A stretch of 6,919 nt of DNA from contig CAMALN010000083.1 of assembly GCA_945836565.1 (NCBI GenBank), positions 1 to 6,919 of the forward strand, read 5' to 3'. Made by a program: the position numbers and the translations under genes. The notes beneath the pieces were generated by a model. It was not told where the DNA came from, searched no databases, and was given only the letters and a program-made list of their open reading frames with translations. The stretch's first letter is position 1. Each line of letters begins with the position of its first letter. The DNA is from an uncultured Lachnospiraceae bacterium (GTDB lineage: Bacteria; Bacillota; Clostridia; Lachnospirales; Lachnospiraceae). Positions 1 to 6,857 of this stretch are shown piece by piece.

Positions 1-10
1 CTATTATCCA

Positions 11-19
11 TTATCCACA
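11..19 (+). other. Perfect DnaA-box-like 9-mer
   Basis: TTATCCACA is an exact match to the bacterial DnaA-box consensus. A degenerate copy, TTATCCATT, overlaps it at 4-12, so ATTATCCA occurs twice in tandem. It lies about 110 nt upstream of the promoter of the AAA+ gene. A single box with no cluster is not an origin. It could be an isolated DnaA site or chance. Confidence 0.3.
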
Positions 20-65
20 CATATACAGCATTAATATCAGTTTGAAGCCGATAACTACGCATTTT

Positions 66-106
66 TAATTCAATATGCTTTTATATTACAAGCTTAAATT
101 GAATTA
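66..106. repeat. Inverted repeat overlapping the -35 of the AAA+ gene
   Basis: TAATTCAAT at 66-74 is the exact reverse complement of ATTGAATTA at 98-106. An inner pair, GCTT (77-80) and AAGC (90-93), extends the symmetry. The right arm covers the proposed -35 hexamer (99-104), so the repeat could be an operator. It is almost all A/T, so chance symmetry is possible. Confidence 0.35.
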
Positions 107-127
107 TAAATATACTTATGGTAAAAT
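99..127 (+). promoter_or_regulatory. Promoter of the AAA+ ATPase gene (extended -10)
   Basis: TTGAAT (99-104) and TAAAAT (122-127) are separated by exactly 17 nt, and TG at 119-120 gives an extended -10 (TGGTAAAAT). Transcription would start near 134, leaving a leader of about 24 nt before the ATG. A TATAAT at 133-138 also exists but has no good -35 at 17 nt. Confidence 0.6.
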
Positions 128-157
128 CAGTTTATAATTATAGAAAAGGGAGATATT

Positions 158-1645
158 ATGCCGGTATTTGACTTTAACCAAGAGAAAAAAGAGGCTGTAA
201 AGGCCGAGAAAACATACAAATTAGTTTATTCAAACGAGCGTGTAGCAGATGAAAAGCATCCAATTATGTTACTTGCGGATTCCGAAAAGACACTATTGCA
301 TCATTCTTCCGGAATGTTTACTGCTCCTACAAAGGGAACAGCATTCTTGTACGAAAAAGATGATGTTAAAACCTCACACGATATCTTAGAGGTGGATGCA
401 AGATTCGAAAATTTGATAAAATGGCTGGGTGAGAATCACATTATGGTTCGCCTTTCGGGAGCAAACACAGACAACGGCTATGCCGTATATAAGCTTCAGG
501 AAATGGGTGTCGCCGTCCGTGGCACCAAGCTTTCCGGAGAAAATGGTTTCCTGCAATTTATGATAGGCCGTTTATTCCAGAGCGATGCGCCTTCGGATAC
601 AATTGTTGATATGGACGATATGGAAGATGCAGATGACATGAAGCTCACAAGTATTCAAAGCATAACAGATTATCTGATGTGTGCAGGCAGTACCCTGCCG
701 GATAATATTCGTCTGTGGGCAAAAAGGAATCTTGCAGTAGCAAAGTCTACGGAGGTCACACCTGAGGAGAGGCGACATGCGCAGCGTGCACTTTCCATTA
801 TGCTTAATATCCAGTGGAAGAATACCGAATTCCAACCAATAGATCCTGTAGAAGCAAGACGCATCTTGGACGAGGAATTATATGGCCTTGACAATGTTAA
901 GCAGAGAATTATCGAGACAATTATCCAGATTAACAGAACGCATACATTACCTGCTTATGGCATTTTACTGATTGGACCAGCCGGTACAGGTAAGTCACAG
1001 ATTGCTTATGCGATAGCAAAGATATTAAAAATGTCATGGACAACTCTTGAGATGAGCTCCATAAATGATCCTGAGCAGCTTACAGGAAGCTCAAGAATCT
1101 ACGCAAATGCAAAACCGGGACTTATTATGGAAGCCTTTGCAAATGCCGAGAGCTCAAATCTGCTCTTTATTATTAATGAGCTTGATAAAGCTTCTTCCGG
1201 AAAGGGAAACGGAAACCCGGCTGATGTATTGCTTACACTTTTGGACAATCTCGGATTCACAGATAACTATGTGGAATGCAACATTCCTACCACAGGTGTA
1301 TATCCAATCGCAACGGCAAACGACCGCAGTGCTATCAGCGCACCTCTTATGTCGAGATTTGCGGTAATTGAATTGCCGGATTATACATTAGATGAGAAGC
1401 GTGTTATCTTTACAAAATTTGCGATGCCAAAGGTATTAAGTCGTATCGGTCTTAGAAGTGATGAAATTGTGATAACAGAAGAGGCCTTAGATGCGATTAT
1501 GGATATATTCAGGAACACCTCAGGTATTCGTGATATCGAGCAGGCAGCCGAGCACATAGCCGCAAATGCATTATACCAGATTGAAGCAGAGAAAAAGACC
1601 CGTGTCACATTTGATGCTGATATGATAAGGAAGCTATTGGCATAA
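158..1645 (+). CDS. Lon-like AAA+ ATPase lacking the protease domain, novel N-terminus
   Basis: This 495-residue protein carries a AAA+ module resembling that of Lon protease. Visible motifs are the Lon-type linker around W220 followed by a LDEELYGLDNVKQRI stretch, Walker A GPAGTGKS (273-280), a pore loop with RIYANAKPG (Y315), Walker B IINELDK (N340, E341), sensor 1 N388, a putative arginine finger R400 and sensor 2 GIRDIE (R458). It ends at residue 495, where Lon's AAA+ module ends, so the roughly 200-residue Ser-Lys peptidase domain is missing. A terminator follows directly, so this is not a visible truncation. Residues 1 to about 190 do not look like the Lon substrate-binding domain and I do not recognise them; they include an acidic patch at 151-160. 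The Walker B aspartate is Asn (codon aat), while the catalytic Glu remains. The start is supported by AAGGGAG at 146-152. The likely role is a cytoplasmic ATP-driven remodeller or unfoldase; the substrate is unknown. Confidence 0.85.
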   Translation: MPVFDFNQEKKEAVKAEKTYKLVYSNERVADEKHPIMLLADSEKTLLHHSSGMFTAPTKGTAFLYEKDDVKTSHDILEVDARFENLIKWLGENHIMVRLSGANTDNGYAVYKLQEMGVAVRGTKLSGENGFLQFMIGRLFQSDAPSDTIVDMDDMEDADDMKLTSIQSITDYLMCAGSTLPDNIRLWAKRNLAVAKSTEVTPEERRHAQRALSIMLNIQWKNTEFQPIDPVEARRILDEELYGLDNVKQRIIETIIQINRTHTLPAYGILLIGPAGTGKSQIAYAIAKILKMSWTTLEMSSINDPEQLTGSSRIYANAKPGLIMEAFANAESSNLLFIINELDKASSGKGNGNPADVLLTLLDNLGFTDNYVECNIPTTGVYPIATANDRSAISAPLMSRFAVIELPDYTLDEKRVIFTKFAMPKVLSRIGLRSDEIVITEEALDAIMDIFRNTSGIRDIEQAAEHIAANALYQIEAEKKTRVTFDADMIRKLLA

Positions 1646-1660
1646 ATATTTGTAAATATC

Positions 1661-1724
1661 AAAAAAGAAGATAAATATATTACTCAAAAGGATTTCAGTT
1701 GTAATATATTTTATCTTCTTTTTT
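1661..1724. terminator. Bidirectional intrinsic terminator between the AAA+ gene and argG
   Basis: A 23-bp stem is formed by 1661-1683 and 1701-1724 with a single extra T in the right arm and a 17-nt loop. One end starts with AAAAAA and the other ends with TTTTTT, so each strand gives a hairpin followed by a U-run. It begins 15 nt after the AAA+ stop and lies about 40 nt past the argG stop, serving both convergent genes. Confidence 0.9.
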
Positions 1725-1731
1725 CGTTTTA

Positions 1732-1745
1732 ATAAATATATTTAT
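1732..1745. repeat. 14-bp AT palindrome downstream of argG
   Basis: ATAAATATATTTAT is its own reverse complement. It sits between the shared terminator and the argG stop codon. It is purely A/T and no function can be assigned. Confidence 0.3.
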
Positions 1746-1765
1746 GTACCAGATTATCTTATACC

Positions 1766-2989
1766 CTATTTTGTATTGTTCTTCTTTAGCTCATTCATTC
1801 TCATAGCACGAACCTTGAGCGGAAGTCCCCACAATGTGATGAAGCCCTCTGCATCATGGTGGTCATACATATCACCGGTTGTAAATGATGCAAGTGACTC
1901 GCTGTAAAGTGAGTATGGAGAGGTTGTACCATTCTTGATAATGTTACCCTTGTAAAGACGCAGCTTAACCTCACCTGTAACATACTGCTGTGTAACATCA
2001 ACAAATGCAGAAATAGCTTCACGAATTGGTGTGAACCACTTTCCTTCGTAAACTATGCTTGCCAGTCTGCTACCCAGATCCTTCTTAAGTGCGATTGTGT
2101 CACGGTCGAGGACAAGCTCCTCAAGCTGCTGATGTGCCTCCATAAGAATTGTTCCACCAGGTGTCTCGTACACACCACGGCTCTTCATACCAACTACACG
2201 GTTTTCAACGATATCAACGATACCTACACCATGCTTACCGCCAATCTTATTAAGCTCACGGATAATATCCGCCACAGACATCTTCTCGCCATTAAGAGAT
2301 GTAGGAACTCCCTTCTCAAATGTAAGTGTAAGCTCTACATCTTCATCCGGTGCCTTCTCTGGTGTAACACCAAGAACAAGCATATGGTCATAGTTTGGAG
2401 CAAGCGCAGGATTCTCCAGCTCAAGTCCCTCGTGGCTGATATGCCAGATATTTCTATCGCGGCTATATGACTGGTCTGTTCCAAAAGGAAGGTCAATTCC
2501 GTGTGCCTTACAATACTCAATCTCAGCTTCACGGGAATCCATCTGCCACTTGTCATCACGCCAAGGAGCGATAACCTTGATGTCCGGAGCTAAAGCCTTG
2601 ATACCAAGCTCAAAACGAATCTGATCATTTCCCTTACCGGTTGCACCATGACAGATAGCAACTGCATTTTCCTTACGTGCAATCTCAACTAACTTAGCAG
2701 CTATTGCAGGTCTGGCCATTGCTGTACCCATAAGATACTTGTGTTCATAAACTGCACCGGCCTGAACACATGGCATAATATAATTCTCGCAAAGATCATC
2801 AACAACATCCTCAATGTAGAGCTTTGCTGCACCGGAAAGCTTCGCACGCTCCTCAAGTCCGTCCAATTCCTCACCCTGACCACAGTCGATACAACAGCAT
2901 ATTACCTCGTAGCCGTATGTCTCCTTCAACCATGGAATAACAGCAGTAGTATCAAGACCGCCTGAATAGGCTAAAACAACCTTTTCCAT
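1766..2989 (-). CDS. argG: Argininosuccinate synthase
   Basis: It catalyses the ATP-dependent condensation of citrulline and aspartate to argininosuccinate, the penultimate step of arginine synthesis, in the cytoplasm. The 407-residue length is normal for the family. Diagnostic motifs are the N-type ATP pyrophosphatase P-loop AYSGGLDTT (7-15), YLMGTAMARP (85-94), HGATGKGNDQIRFE (114-127) and YSRDRNIWHISHEG (175-188). The C-terminal region with SPYSLYSESLASF and AEGFITLWGLP is also typical, so the gene looks intact. The start is supported by AGAGGA (2997-3002 on the complementary strand), 7 nt before the ATG. It has its own promoter and terminator and appears monocistronic; argH is not adjacent in the window. 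Confidence 0.97.
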   Translation of the reverse strand: MEKVVLAYSGGLDTTAVIPWLKETYGYEVICCCIDCGQGEELDGLEERAKLSGAAKLYIEDVVDDLCENYIMPCVQAGAVYEHKYLMGTAMARPAIAAKLVEIARKENAVAICHGATGKGNDQIRFELGIKALAPDIKVIAPWRDDKWQMDSREAEIEYCKAHGIDLPFGTDQSYSRDRNIWHISHEGLELENPALAPNYDHMLVLGVTPEKAPDEDVELTLTFEKGVPTSLNGEKMSVADIIRELNKIGGKHGVGIVDIVENRVVGMKSRGVYETPGGTILMEAHQQLEELVLDRDTIALKKDLGSRLASIVYEGKWFTPIREAISAFVDVTQQYVTGEVKLRLYKGNIIKNGTTSPYSLYSESLASFTTGDMYDHHDAEGFITLWGLPLKVRAMRMNELKKNNTK

Positions 2990-3032
2990 TTTTTTGTCCT
3001 CTTTTCCTTAAATGTATATTTTTCATATGGAA

Positions 3033-3049
3033 CCCGATTAAAAATCGAG
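3033..3049 (-). promoter_or_regulatory. Small hairpin in the argG leader
   Basis: Read on the minus strand, CTCGATT (3049-3043) pairs with AATCGGG (3039-3033) around a TTT loop: seven base pairs including one G-U. It lies between the proposed transcription start and the argG ribosome binding site, about 30 nt upstream of the latter. No U-run follows, so it is not a terminator. It could influence mRNA stability or be an operator; function is unproven. Confidence 0.35.
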
Positions 3050-3068
3050 TAATAATCTTAACTCACTT

Positions 3069-3097
3069 ATAATAACTTAAATGATTAAAAATGACAA
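3069..3097 (-). promoter_or_regulatory. Promoter of argG
   Basis: On the minus strand TTGTCA (3097-3092) and TATTAT (3074-3069) are separated by exactly 17 nt. Transcription would begin near 3062, giving a leader of about 72 nt before the argG ATG. Confidence 0.7.
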
Positions 3098-3118
3098 GAT
3101 TAGATTTTAAAGCAAAAT

Positions 3119-3150
3119 AATGATGCCGTACCAACCGGCACGACATCATT
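3119..3150 (-). terminator. Probable terminator of the SH3/SleB-type hydrolase gene
   Basis: AATGATG (3119-3125) and CATCATT (3144-3150) form a 7-bp stem, extended by a CCG/CGG pairing with a bulge. On the minus strand it is followed by ATTTTGCTTT, a weak U-run; on the plus strand by GTTTTT. It lies about 60 nt past the hydrolase stop and just upstream of the argG promoter, so it plausibly separates the two units. Confidence 0.55.
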
Positions 3151-3210
3151 GTTTTTATAAAAGTTTTTTCAAACATTTCTTCGATAAATTATTTTTATAA
3201 ATTGCATATT

Positions 3211-4635
3211 CTAGAAGAATACATGATTTCCAATAATAGTGTATGTTTCATATGAAGCTGTATTCGCATTATACAATGGTCTGAAGTACTTATATGAACC
3301 TATATTATTGGTACCGCCACAAGCCTCTCTTACAGCCTGTAAGCAGCTTGACTGCGGACTGCTGTTCGCAAGCATTGTGTTAAATCTGTCAGTTCCTACA
3401 ACCGAGAACTGGTAAGGAGCATATACAACATCACTTATTGTACTTCCGTATCTTCCTGATTCATATCTGTTAAGGATTACATTTGCTACCGCAAGCTGTC
3501 CCTCATATGACTCTCCGCCACTCTCTAAGGTTACAACACATGCCATAAGAATTATATCCTCTTCAGATAAACTGAACGCTCCTCTGGAGGTAGTTCCGAC
3601 CTCTGTAGAGCTGCTTGCTGATGTATCCTCTGCAGTGGTCTCCTGAGTCTCTGTTGTTGTCTCTGTAGTAGTCTCCTGCTTCTCTGTAGTATTCTCAGGC
3701 TTCTGTGCTTCAGTAGTTATCTCCGGCTTCTTAGCAGGTATAGCAGTTATCGAGCCTGATGGCTTCTCAGTAGCCTTAATCTCAGTGATACTACCCTCGC
3801 CCTGAGGCAAATTATCTACATCATCACCAGCCTCAGCTACAGGATATCCTGCACTTACATCGATAAGCTCTGAATATACATATCCATCGTTCTCATCATC
3901 AAGCTTAACCTTTACCCAGTCAGTTCCTACTGTATCTACATCAGCTACCTCATATACATCACCCTTGTCAGCAACTGCTACATACGTGGTATCCTTAGAA
4001 GCGCCTTTTCTTACATATACTCCATCTTCATTTACTACACCCTCTACAGTGTAATAATCCTTAGCAAACTCATAAGCATCTGTGCCTGTAAGCAAACACT
4101 CGGCCTTTATGTATCCCTGTACATCACCTGATGTAACACGAACCCAGACACCATCTGAGGATGTTATATCTCCCACAACTCCCATAGCAGCCCTTCCGGC
4201 TACTGCTGAAGTTTCTGATGCTTCTGAATAAACAATTGTATCATCTGCTATTACAACAAATTTCTCGTCAAAATCTCCCGGCGCATATGCTACTATCTCT
4301 GACTGTCTGGATGCTATATCAACAGTCTGATTCATATCCATACCCGCAAGAAGCTGTCCTATAGTTGCATCCTCAAGCATCGGAATCTGCTCAAGTGTTA
4401 TATCCGCCATAGCCTGCTGTGTACTATCCTCAGCTACAACCTGTACCGCAGCCTTAACCTGTGGCCTTGTCTTAACAGCATCCTTGATAGCTCCTGTAAT
4501 GCCTACAGTACCTGCTACAACACCAACTGCCAATGTAGCAGTAAGTATATTTCTGACTACGTATTTGCCGCTGAAAACATTCTTCTTAAGATATAACTCG
4601 AAATTCCTTTTCTTAAATTCTGCTCTCTTGTTCAT
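3211..4635 (-). CDS. Membrane-anchored SH3-domain cell-wall hydrolase, SleB/CwlJ type
   Basis: This 474-residue protein has a basic N-terminus and one hydrophobic segment at about 29-50, either a signal anchor or an uncleaved signal, placing the rest outside the membrane. Two bacterial SH3-like domains follow (about 125-182 and 196-260), likely for peptidoglycan binding, then a Thr/Glu/Ser-rich low-complexity linker (about 282-350) suited to spanning the wall. The C-terminal domain (about 358-474) matches the SleB/CwlJ hydrolase family: LESGGESYEGQ with E371 as the probable catalytic glutamate, AVANVILNR, VVYAPYQFSV, and the family-typical end GNHVFF. SleB relatives cleave cortex peptidoglycan in spores, but the anchor and SH3 domains suggest a vegetative wall-remodelling role. 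The start ATG has a modest site, AGGTAA (4641-4646). It is preceded by its own promoter and repeated TGTTAC motifs. Confidence 0.88.
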   Translation of the reverse strand: MNKRAEFKKRNFELYLKKNVFSGKYVVRNILTATLAVGVVAGTVGITGAIKDAVKTRPQVKAAVQVVAEDSTQQAMADITLEQIPMLEDATIGQLLAGMDMNQTVDIASRQSEIVAYAPGDFDEKFVVIADDTIVYSEASETSAVAGRAAMGVVGDITSSDGVWVRVTSGDVQGYIKAECLLTGTDAYEFAKDYYTVEGVVNEDGVYVRKGASKDTTYVAVADKGDVYEVADVDTVGTDWVKVKLDDENDGYVYSELIDVSAGYPVAEAGDDVDNLPQGEGSITEIKATEKPSGSITAIPAKKPEITTEAQKPENTTEKQETTTETTTETQETTAEDTSASSSTEVGTTSRGAFSLSEEDIILMACVVTLESGGESYEGQLAVANVILNRYESGRYGSTISDVVYAPYQFSVVGTDRFNTMLANSSPQSSCLQAVREACGGTNNIGSYKYFRPLYNANTASYETYTIIGNHVFF

Positions 4636-4638
4636 AAT

Positions 4639-4763
4639 TGTTACCTAATCTGTTACCAACTTTATTTGGTTTCTTAATAATTATTACATATTTGTTACGA
4701 AAGTCATTCTAACAGATTACATCAATTCTGTCAACACGTGCGTAGAATTTAATATTTGTTACA
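4639..4763. promoter_or_regulatory. Repeated TGTTAC half-sites upstream of the hydrolase gene
   Basis: TGTTAC starts at 4639, 4651, 4693 and 4757 on the plus strand, with a further TGTAAT at 4770. All fit the WalR (YycF) half-site TGTWAH. The first two are direct repeats separated by 6 nt, where the consensus has 5. In addition TAATCTGTTA (4646-4655) is perfectly inverted at 4710-4719, beside the -10. WalR controls wall hydrolases in Firmicutes, which fits the gene, but spacing and orientation are imperfect. Confidence 0.4.
4706..4734 (-). promoter_or_regulatory. Promoter of the SH3/SleB-type hydrolase gene
   Basis: On the minus strand a perfect TTGACA (4734-4729) is followed after exactly 17 nt by TAGAAT (4711-4706). 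The predicted start near 4699 gives a leader of about 63 nt. The spacer holds one arm of the 10-bp inverted repeat. Confidence 0.8.
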
Positions 4764-4778
4764 ATATTTTGTAATTTT

Positions 4779-5645
4779 TTATCTCAAAAATGCAATAGCT
4801 GCCATGCCTGCTCCAACATGCGTACCTATAATAGGCCCAATAGGCGCAATCAAAATATTTTCTTCCTTCATGCCCGCTTCTACAGCCATCTCCTTAAGCT
4901 TTTTTGCTTTCTCCATAGAATCGGCGTGGCCTATAACAGCTGTAAGTGCGGACAAATCCTTTGCCTCCTCCTTAAGTCTTTCTATAATATATTCAAGTGC
5001 CTTATTTACACCTCTGGCCTTTGATTTAACTACAAGCTTTCCTTCCTCGTCAACAGAAAGAATAGGCTTAATCTTAAGCATGGTACCAACCATTGCCTCT
5101 ACGGTATTGACTCTTCCGCCTCTTTTTAAATGGAACAGGTCTTCAACCATGAACCAGTGGCTGACATCGCCCTTATTGTCCAATATCCATGCTTCAAGCT
5201 CATCAAAGCTCATACCCTGTGCCTTCTTCTGCATAGCCAGATACAAAAGCACTCCCTGTCCTACAGATGCACAACGCGAATCAATTATCGATATCCTTGC
5301 ATCGGGATATTTTTCCTTCAGCATACCTGCGGCAACTCCGGCTGTCTGATATGAACCGCTTAACCCGGAGGAGAAGCAAAGATACAATATATCCTTGCCT
5401 TCCTTAATATATTTCTCAAAGAAATCCTTGTATATATACGGATTTATCTGAGAAGTAACAGGCATAGCGCCATGTCTTAGCTTGTTATAGAACTCTGCAA
5501 CCGCGTCCTCTCCTTCTGTCAAGGTATATTCTGTAACCACATCCTCTATAGAATAGGAAAAAGGCACAATATCTATATTAAATTTCGAGATAACCTCAAC
5601 AGGTAAATCGGCTGTTGAATCACTAATTAACACATACTCGTTCAT
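4779..5645 (-). CDS. DegV family protein (fatty-acid binding)
   Basis: DegV-fold proteins bind a fatty acid in a deep pocket; in Firmicutes the related FakB proteins present it to a fatty-acid kinase. This 288-residue protein has the family length and motifs: DSTADLP (9-15), TSQINP (64-69), SSGLSGSYQ (92-100), the IIDSR strand (120-124), LKRGGRV (173-179) and the C-terminal GPIIGTHVGAG (270-280). I chose the ATG at 5645 because a perfect AGGAGG (5653-5658) sits 7 nt upstream; an in-frame ATG 48 nt further up would overlap the preceding gene and lacks conserved sequence. It follows the amidase-like gene by 22 nt, so the two are probably co-transcribed. Whether it is a true FakB partner cannot be told here, as no kinase gene is visible. 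No convincing minus-strand terminator follows its stop. Confidence 0.93.
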   Translation of the reverse strand: MNEYVLISDSTADLPVEVISKFNIDIVPFSYSIEDVVTEYTLTEGEDAVAEFYNKLRHGAMPVTSQINPYIYKDFFEKYIKEGKDILYLCFSSGLSGSYQTAGVAAGMLKEKYPDARISIIDSRCASVGQGVLLYLAMQKKAQGMSFDELEAWILDNKGDVSHWFMVEDLFHLKRGGRVNTVEAMVGTMLKIKPILSVDEEGKLVVKSKARGVNKALEYIIERLKEEAKDLSALTAVIGHADSMEKAKKLKEMAVEAGMKEENILIAPIGPIIGTHVGAGMAAIAFLR

Positions 5646-5667
5646 AAGCGTTCCTCCTAAAATAAAA

Positions 5668-6783
5668 TTAGTTATAATACAAATCAATTCCATCAGCGAT
5701 TCCGGATATAACCTTGCTCTGATATTCAGAATCTAAAAGCTTTGTCTCTTCCTCTTCATTACTCAGATATCCAAGCTCGATAACCGCAACCGGAATATTA
5801 CTCCAGTTTATCGCAGTCATGCCTGTTGTCTCGTATATTCCATGATTCTGTGCTCCTGTCCACAAGGTAAGACCTTGAAGTATTCTGGTAGCAAGCTCGG
5901 TACTTTCACTATACAAGCTACCATTATACGGACTGTCTGCTGTCATAGTACAGGCCATAACACCGGTCATTGCAGAATTCGCACTATAATTCATCTTAAT
6001 TCTTACAAATGCTGTAGCTCCTGTTGCATTTGCAAGCTCTGCCCTCTGCTTATTCGTAAGATTCACATCATTTGTCTCTCTGGTTAAGGTAACTGTATAT
6101 CCTCTTTGCTCCAGTTCCTGTTTTAGCGCAAGTGCATATGTCAGATTGATTGCATATTCTGCAGTTCCCTTTGCACTTCCTATTGCACCGGTATTGATAC
6201 CAACCTTATTCTCTGTACTGCCCGGTCCAACCGGTTCCGTAGCTGCAATCATATTTATCTGATTGCCCGGATCTATAACTATTGTCTTTGGCTTTGATTC
6301 CTTCTCCTCTGACTGCTCCTGCTCCGTATTCTCGTCATCTTCCCCCGGATTCTCTCTGTTCTCATCCGTTACCGGCTTGTCTGTAACAGCTACAAACTCA
6401 GAAAACACATAAAAATTTGTGTCATCAATATTTACTCTGGTCCATTCTTCATTATAGCCTGTACGCCTTATAACCTTTCCAGTTTCAAGTAGCATATATA
6501 TGGAAGAATCCGTACTCGGCTCCACACGTACATTGACGGTTTCACCTATAACCTCCACATTATCATTTACGACAACAAACCCGCTCTCATCACTCTGTGC
6601 ATTTACCATAGGCTGCTGAGCACCCTGATCACCAGCCTGCCCTGTATTGACATTAATTTGTTCTATCGCATCCGTTGACGTCGCGATCTTATCTGCCTTC
6701 TTATCGTCCTTTTTACATGCGGTAAACGATACACACATCAGTGTCATCATCGCGATACCTGCAATATATTTATTTATCTTCAT
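5668..6783 (-). CDS. Lipoprotein with SH3 domain and degenerate N-acetylmuramoyl-L-alanine amidase domain
   Basis: This 371-residue protein starts with a lipoprotein signal peptide whose lipobox-like FTAC gives C23 as the probable lipidated residue. Next come a short polar region, an SH3-like domain (about 69-134), an acidic linker (about 138-165) and an Amidase_3 fold (about 167-371). The fold is shown by TIVIDPG (167-173), TLTRETND (232-239), the AEYAINL helix and AVIELGYLSN (333-342). In active enzymes zinc is held by His, Glu, His. Here the first His (of DPGHG) is N174, the Glu is kept (E209), and the second His (of the SIHAN-type motif) is K263 in VRIKMN. The catalytic-type E336 remains. 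With two ligands gone, hydrolysis is unlikely; a binding or regulatory role, as with mycobacterial CwlM, is an inference. AAGGAT (6791-6796) supports the start. It leads an operon with the DegV gene. Confidence 0.88.
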   Translation of the reverse strand: MKINKYIAGIAMMTLMCVSFTACKKDDKKADKIATSTDAIEQINVNTGQAGDQGAQQPMVNAQSDESGFVVVNDNVEVIGETVNVRVEPSTDSSIYMLLETGKVIRRTGYNEEWTRVNIDDTNFYVFSEFVAVTDKPVTDENRENPGEDDENTEQEQSEEKESKPKTIVIDPGNQINMIAATEPVGPGSTENKVGINTGAIGSAKGTAEYAINLTYALALKQELEQRGYTVTLTRETNDVNLTNKQRAELANATGATAFVRIKMNYSANSAMTGVMACTMTADSPYNGSLYSESTELATRILQGLTLWTGAQNHGIYETTGMTAINWSNIPVAVIELGYLSNEEEETKLLDSEYQSKVISGIADGIDLYYN

Positions 6784-6828
6784 ATTAAAAATCCTTCCAT
6801 AGCACTTTTATTTTTAACTATAAATTTC

Positions 6829-6857
6829 ATTATAGCACAGCACAAAAAACGTCACAA
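6829..6857 (-). promoter_or_regulatory. Promoter of the amidase-like lipoprotein/DegV operon
   Basis: On the minus strand TTGTGA (6857-6852) and a perfect TATAAT (6834-6829) lie 17 nt apart, and TGC before TATAAT makes an extended -10. Transcription would begin near 6822, giving a leader of about 38 nt. The -35 lies within the hairpin of the upstream terminator. Confidence 0.7.

Noticed and set aside
3011..3028. ARG-box-like sequence (AATGTATATTTTTCATAT) before argG, considered as an ArgR operator
   Set aside because: It matches only part of the ARG-box consensus and needs a one-base shift between half-sites; in AT-rich leader DNA this is too weak to call.
3600..3790. Repetitive CTCTGT/GTAGT-rich stretch, considered as a DNA repeat array
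   Set aside because: It is the in-frame Thr/Glu/Ser-rich linker of the hydrolase; the repetition is explained by low-complexity protein sequence.
4759..4780. Hairpin TTACAA/TTGTAA with a T-run, considered as the degV terminator
   Set aside because: The T-run follows the hairpin only on the plus strand, opposite to degV, and it overlaps the degV stop codon; the stem is just 6 A/T-rich pairs.
4756..5349. 197-codon open frame on the plus strand
   Set aside because: It is antisense to the well-conserved DegV gene, has no ribosome binding site worth noting, and its product looks like a reading-frame shadow.
5646..5693. Longer DegV start 16 codons upstream
   Set aside because: It would overlap the preceding gene's stop, adds non-conserved residues, and ignores the perfect AGGAGG placed for the ATG at 5645.
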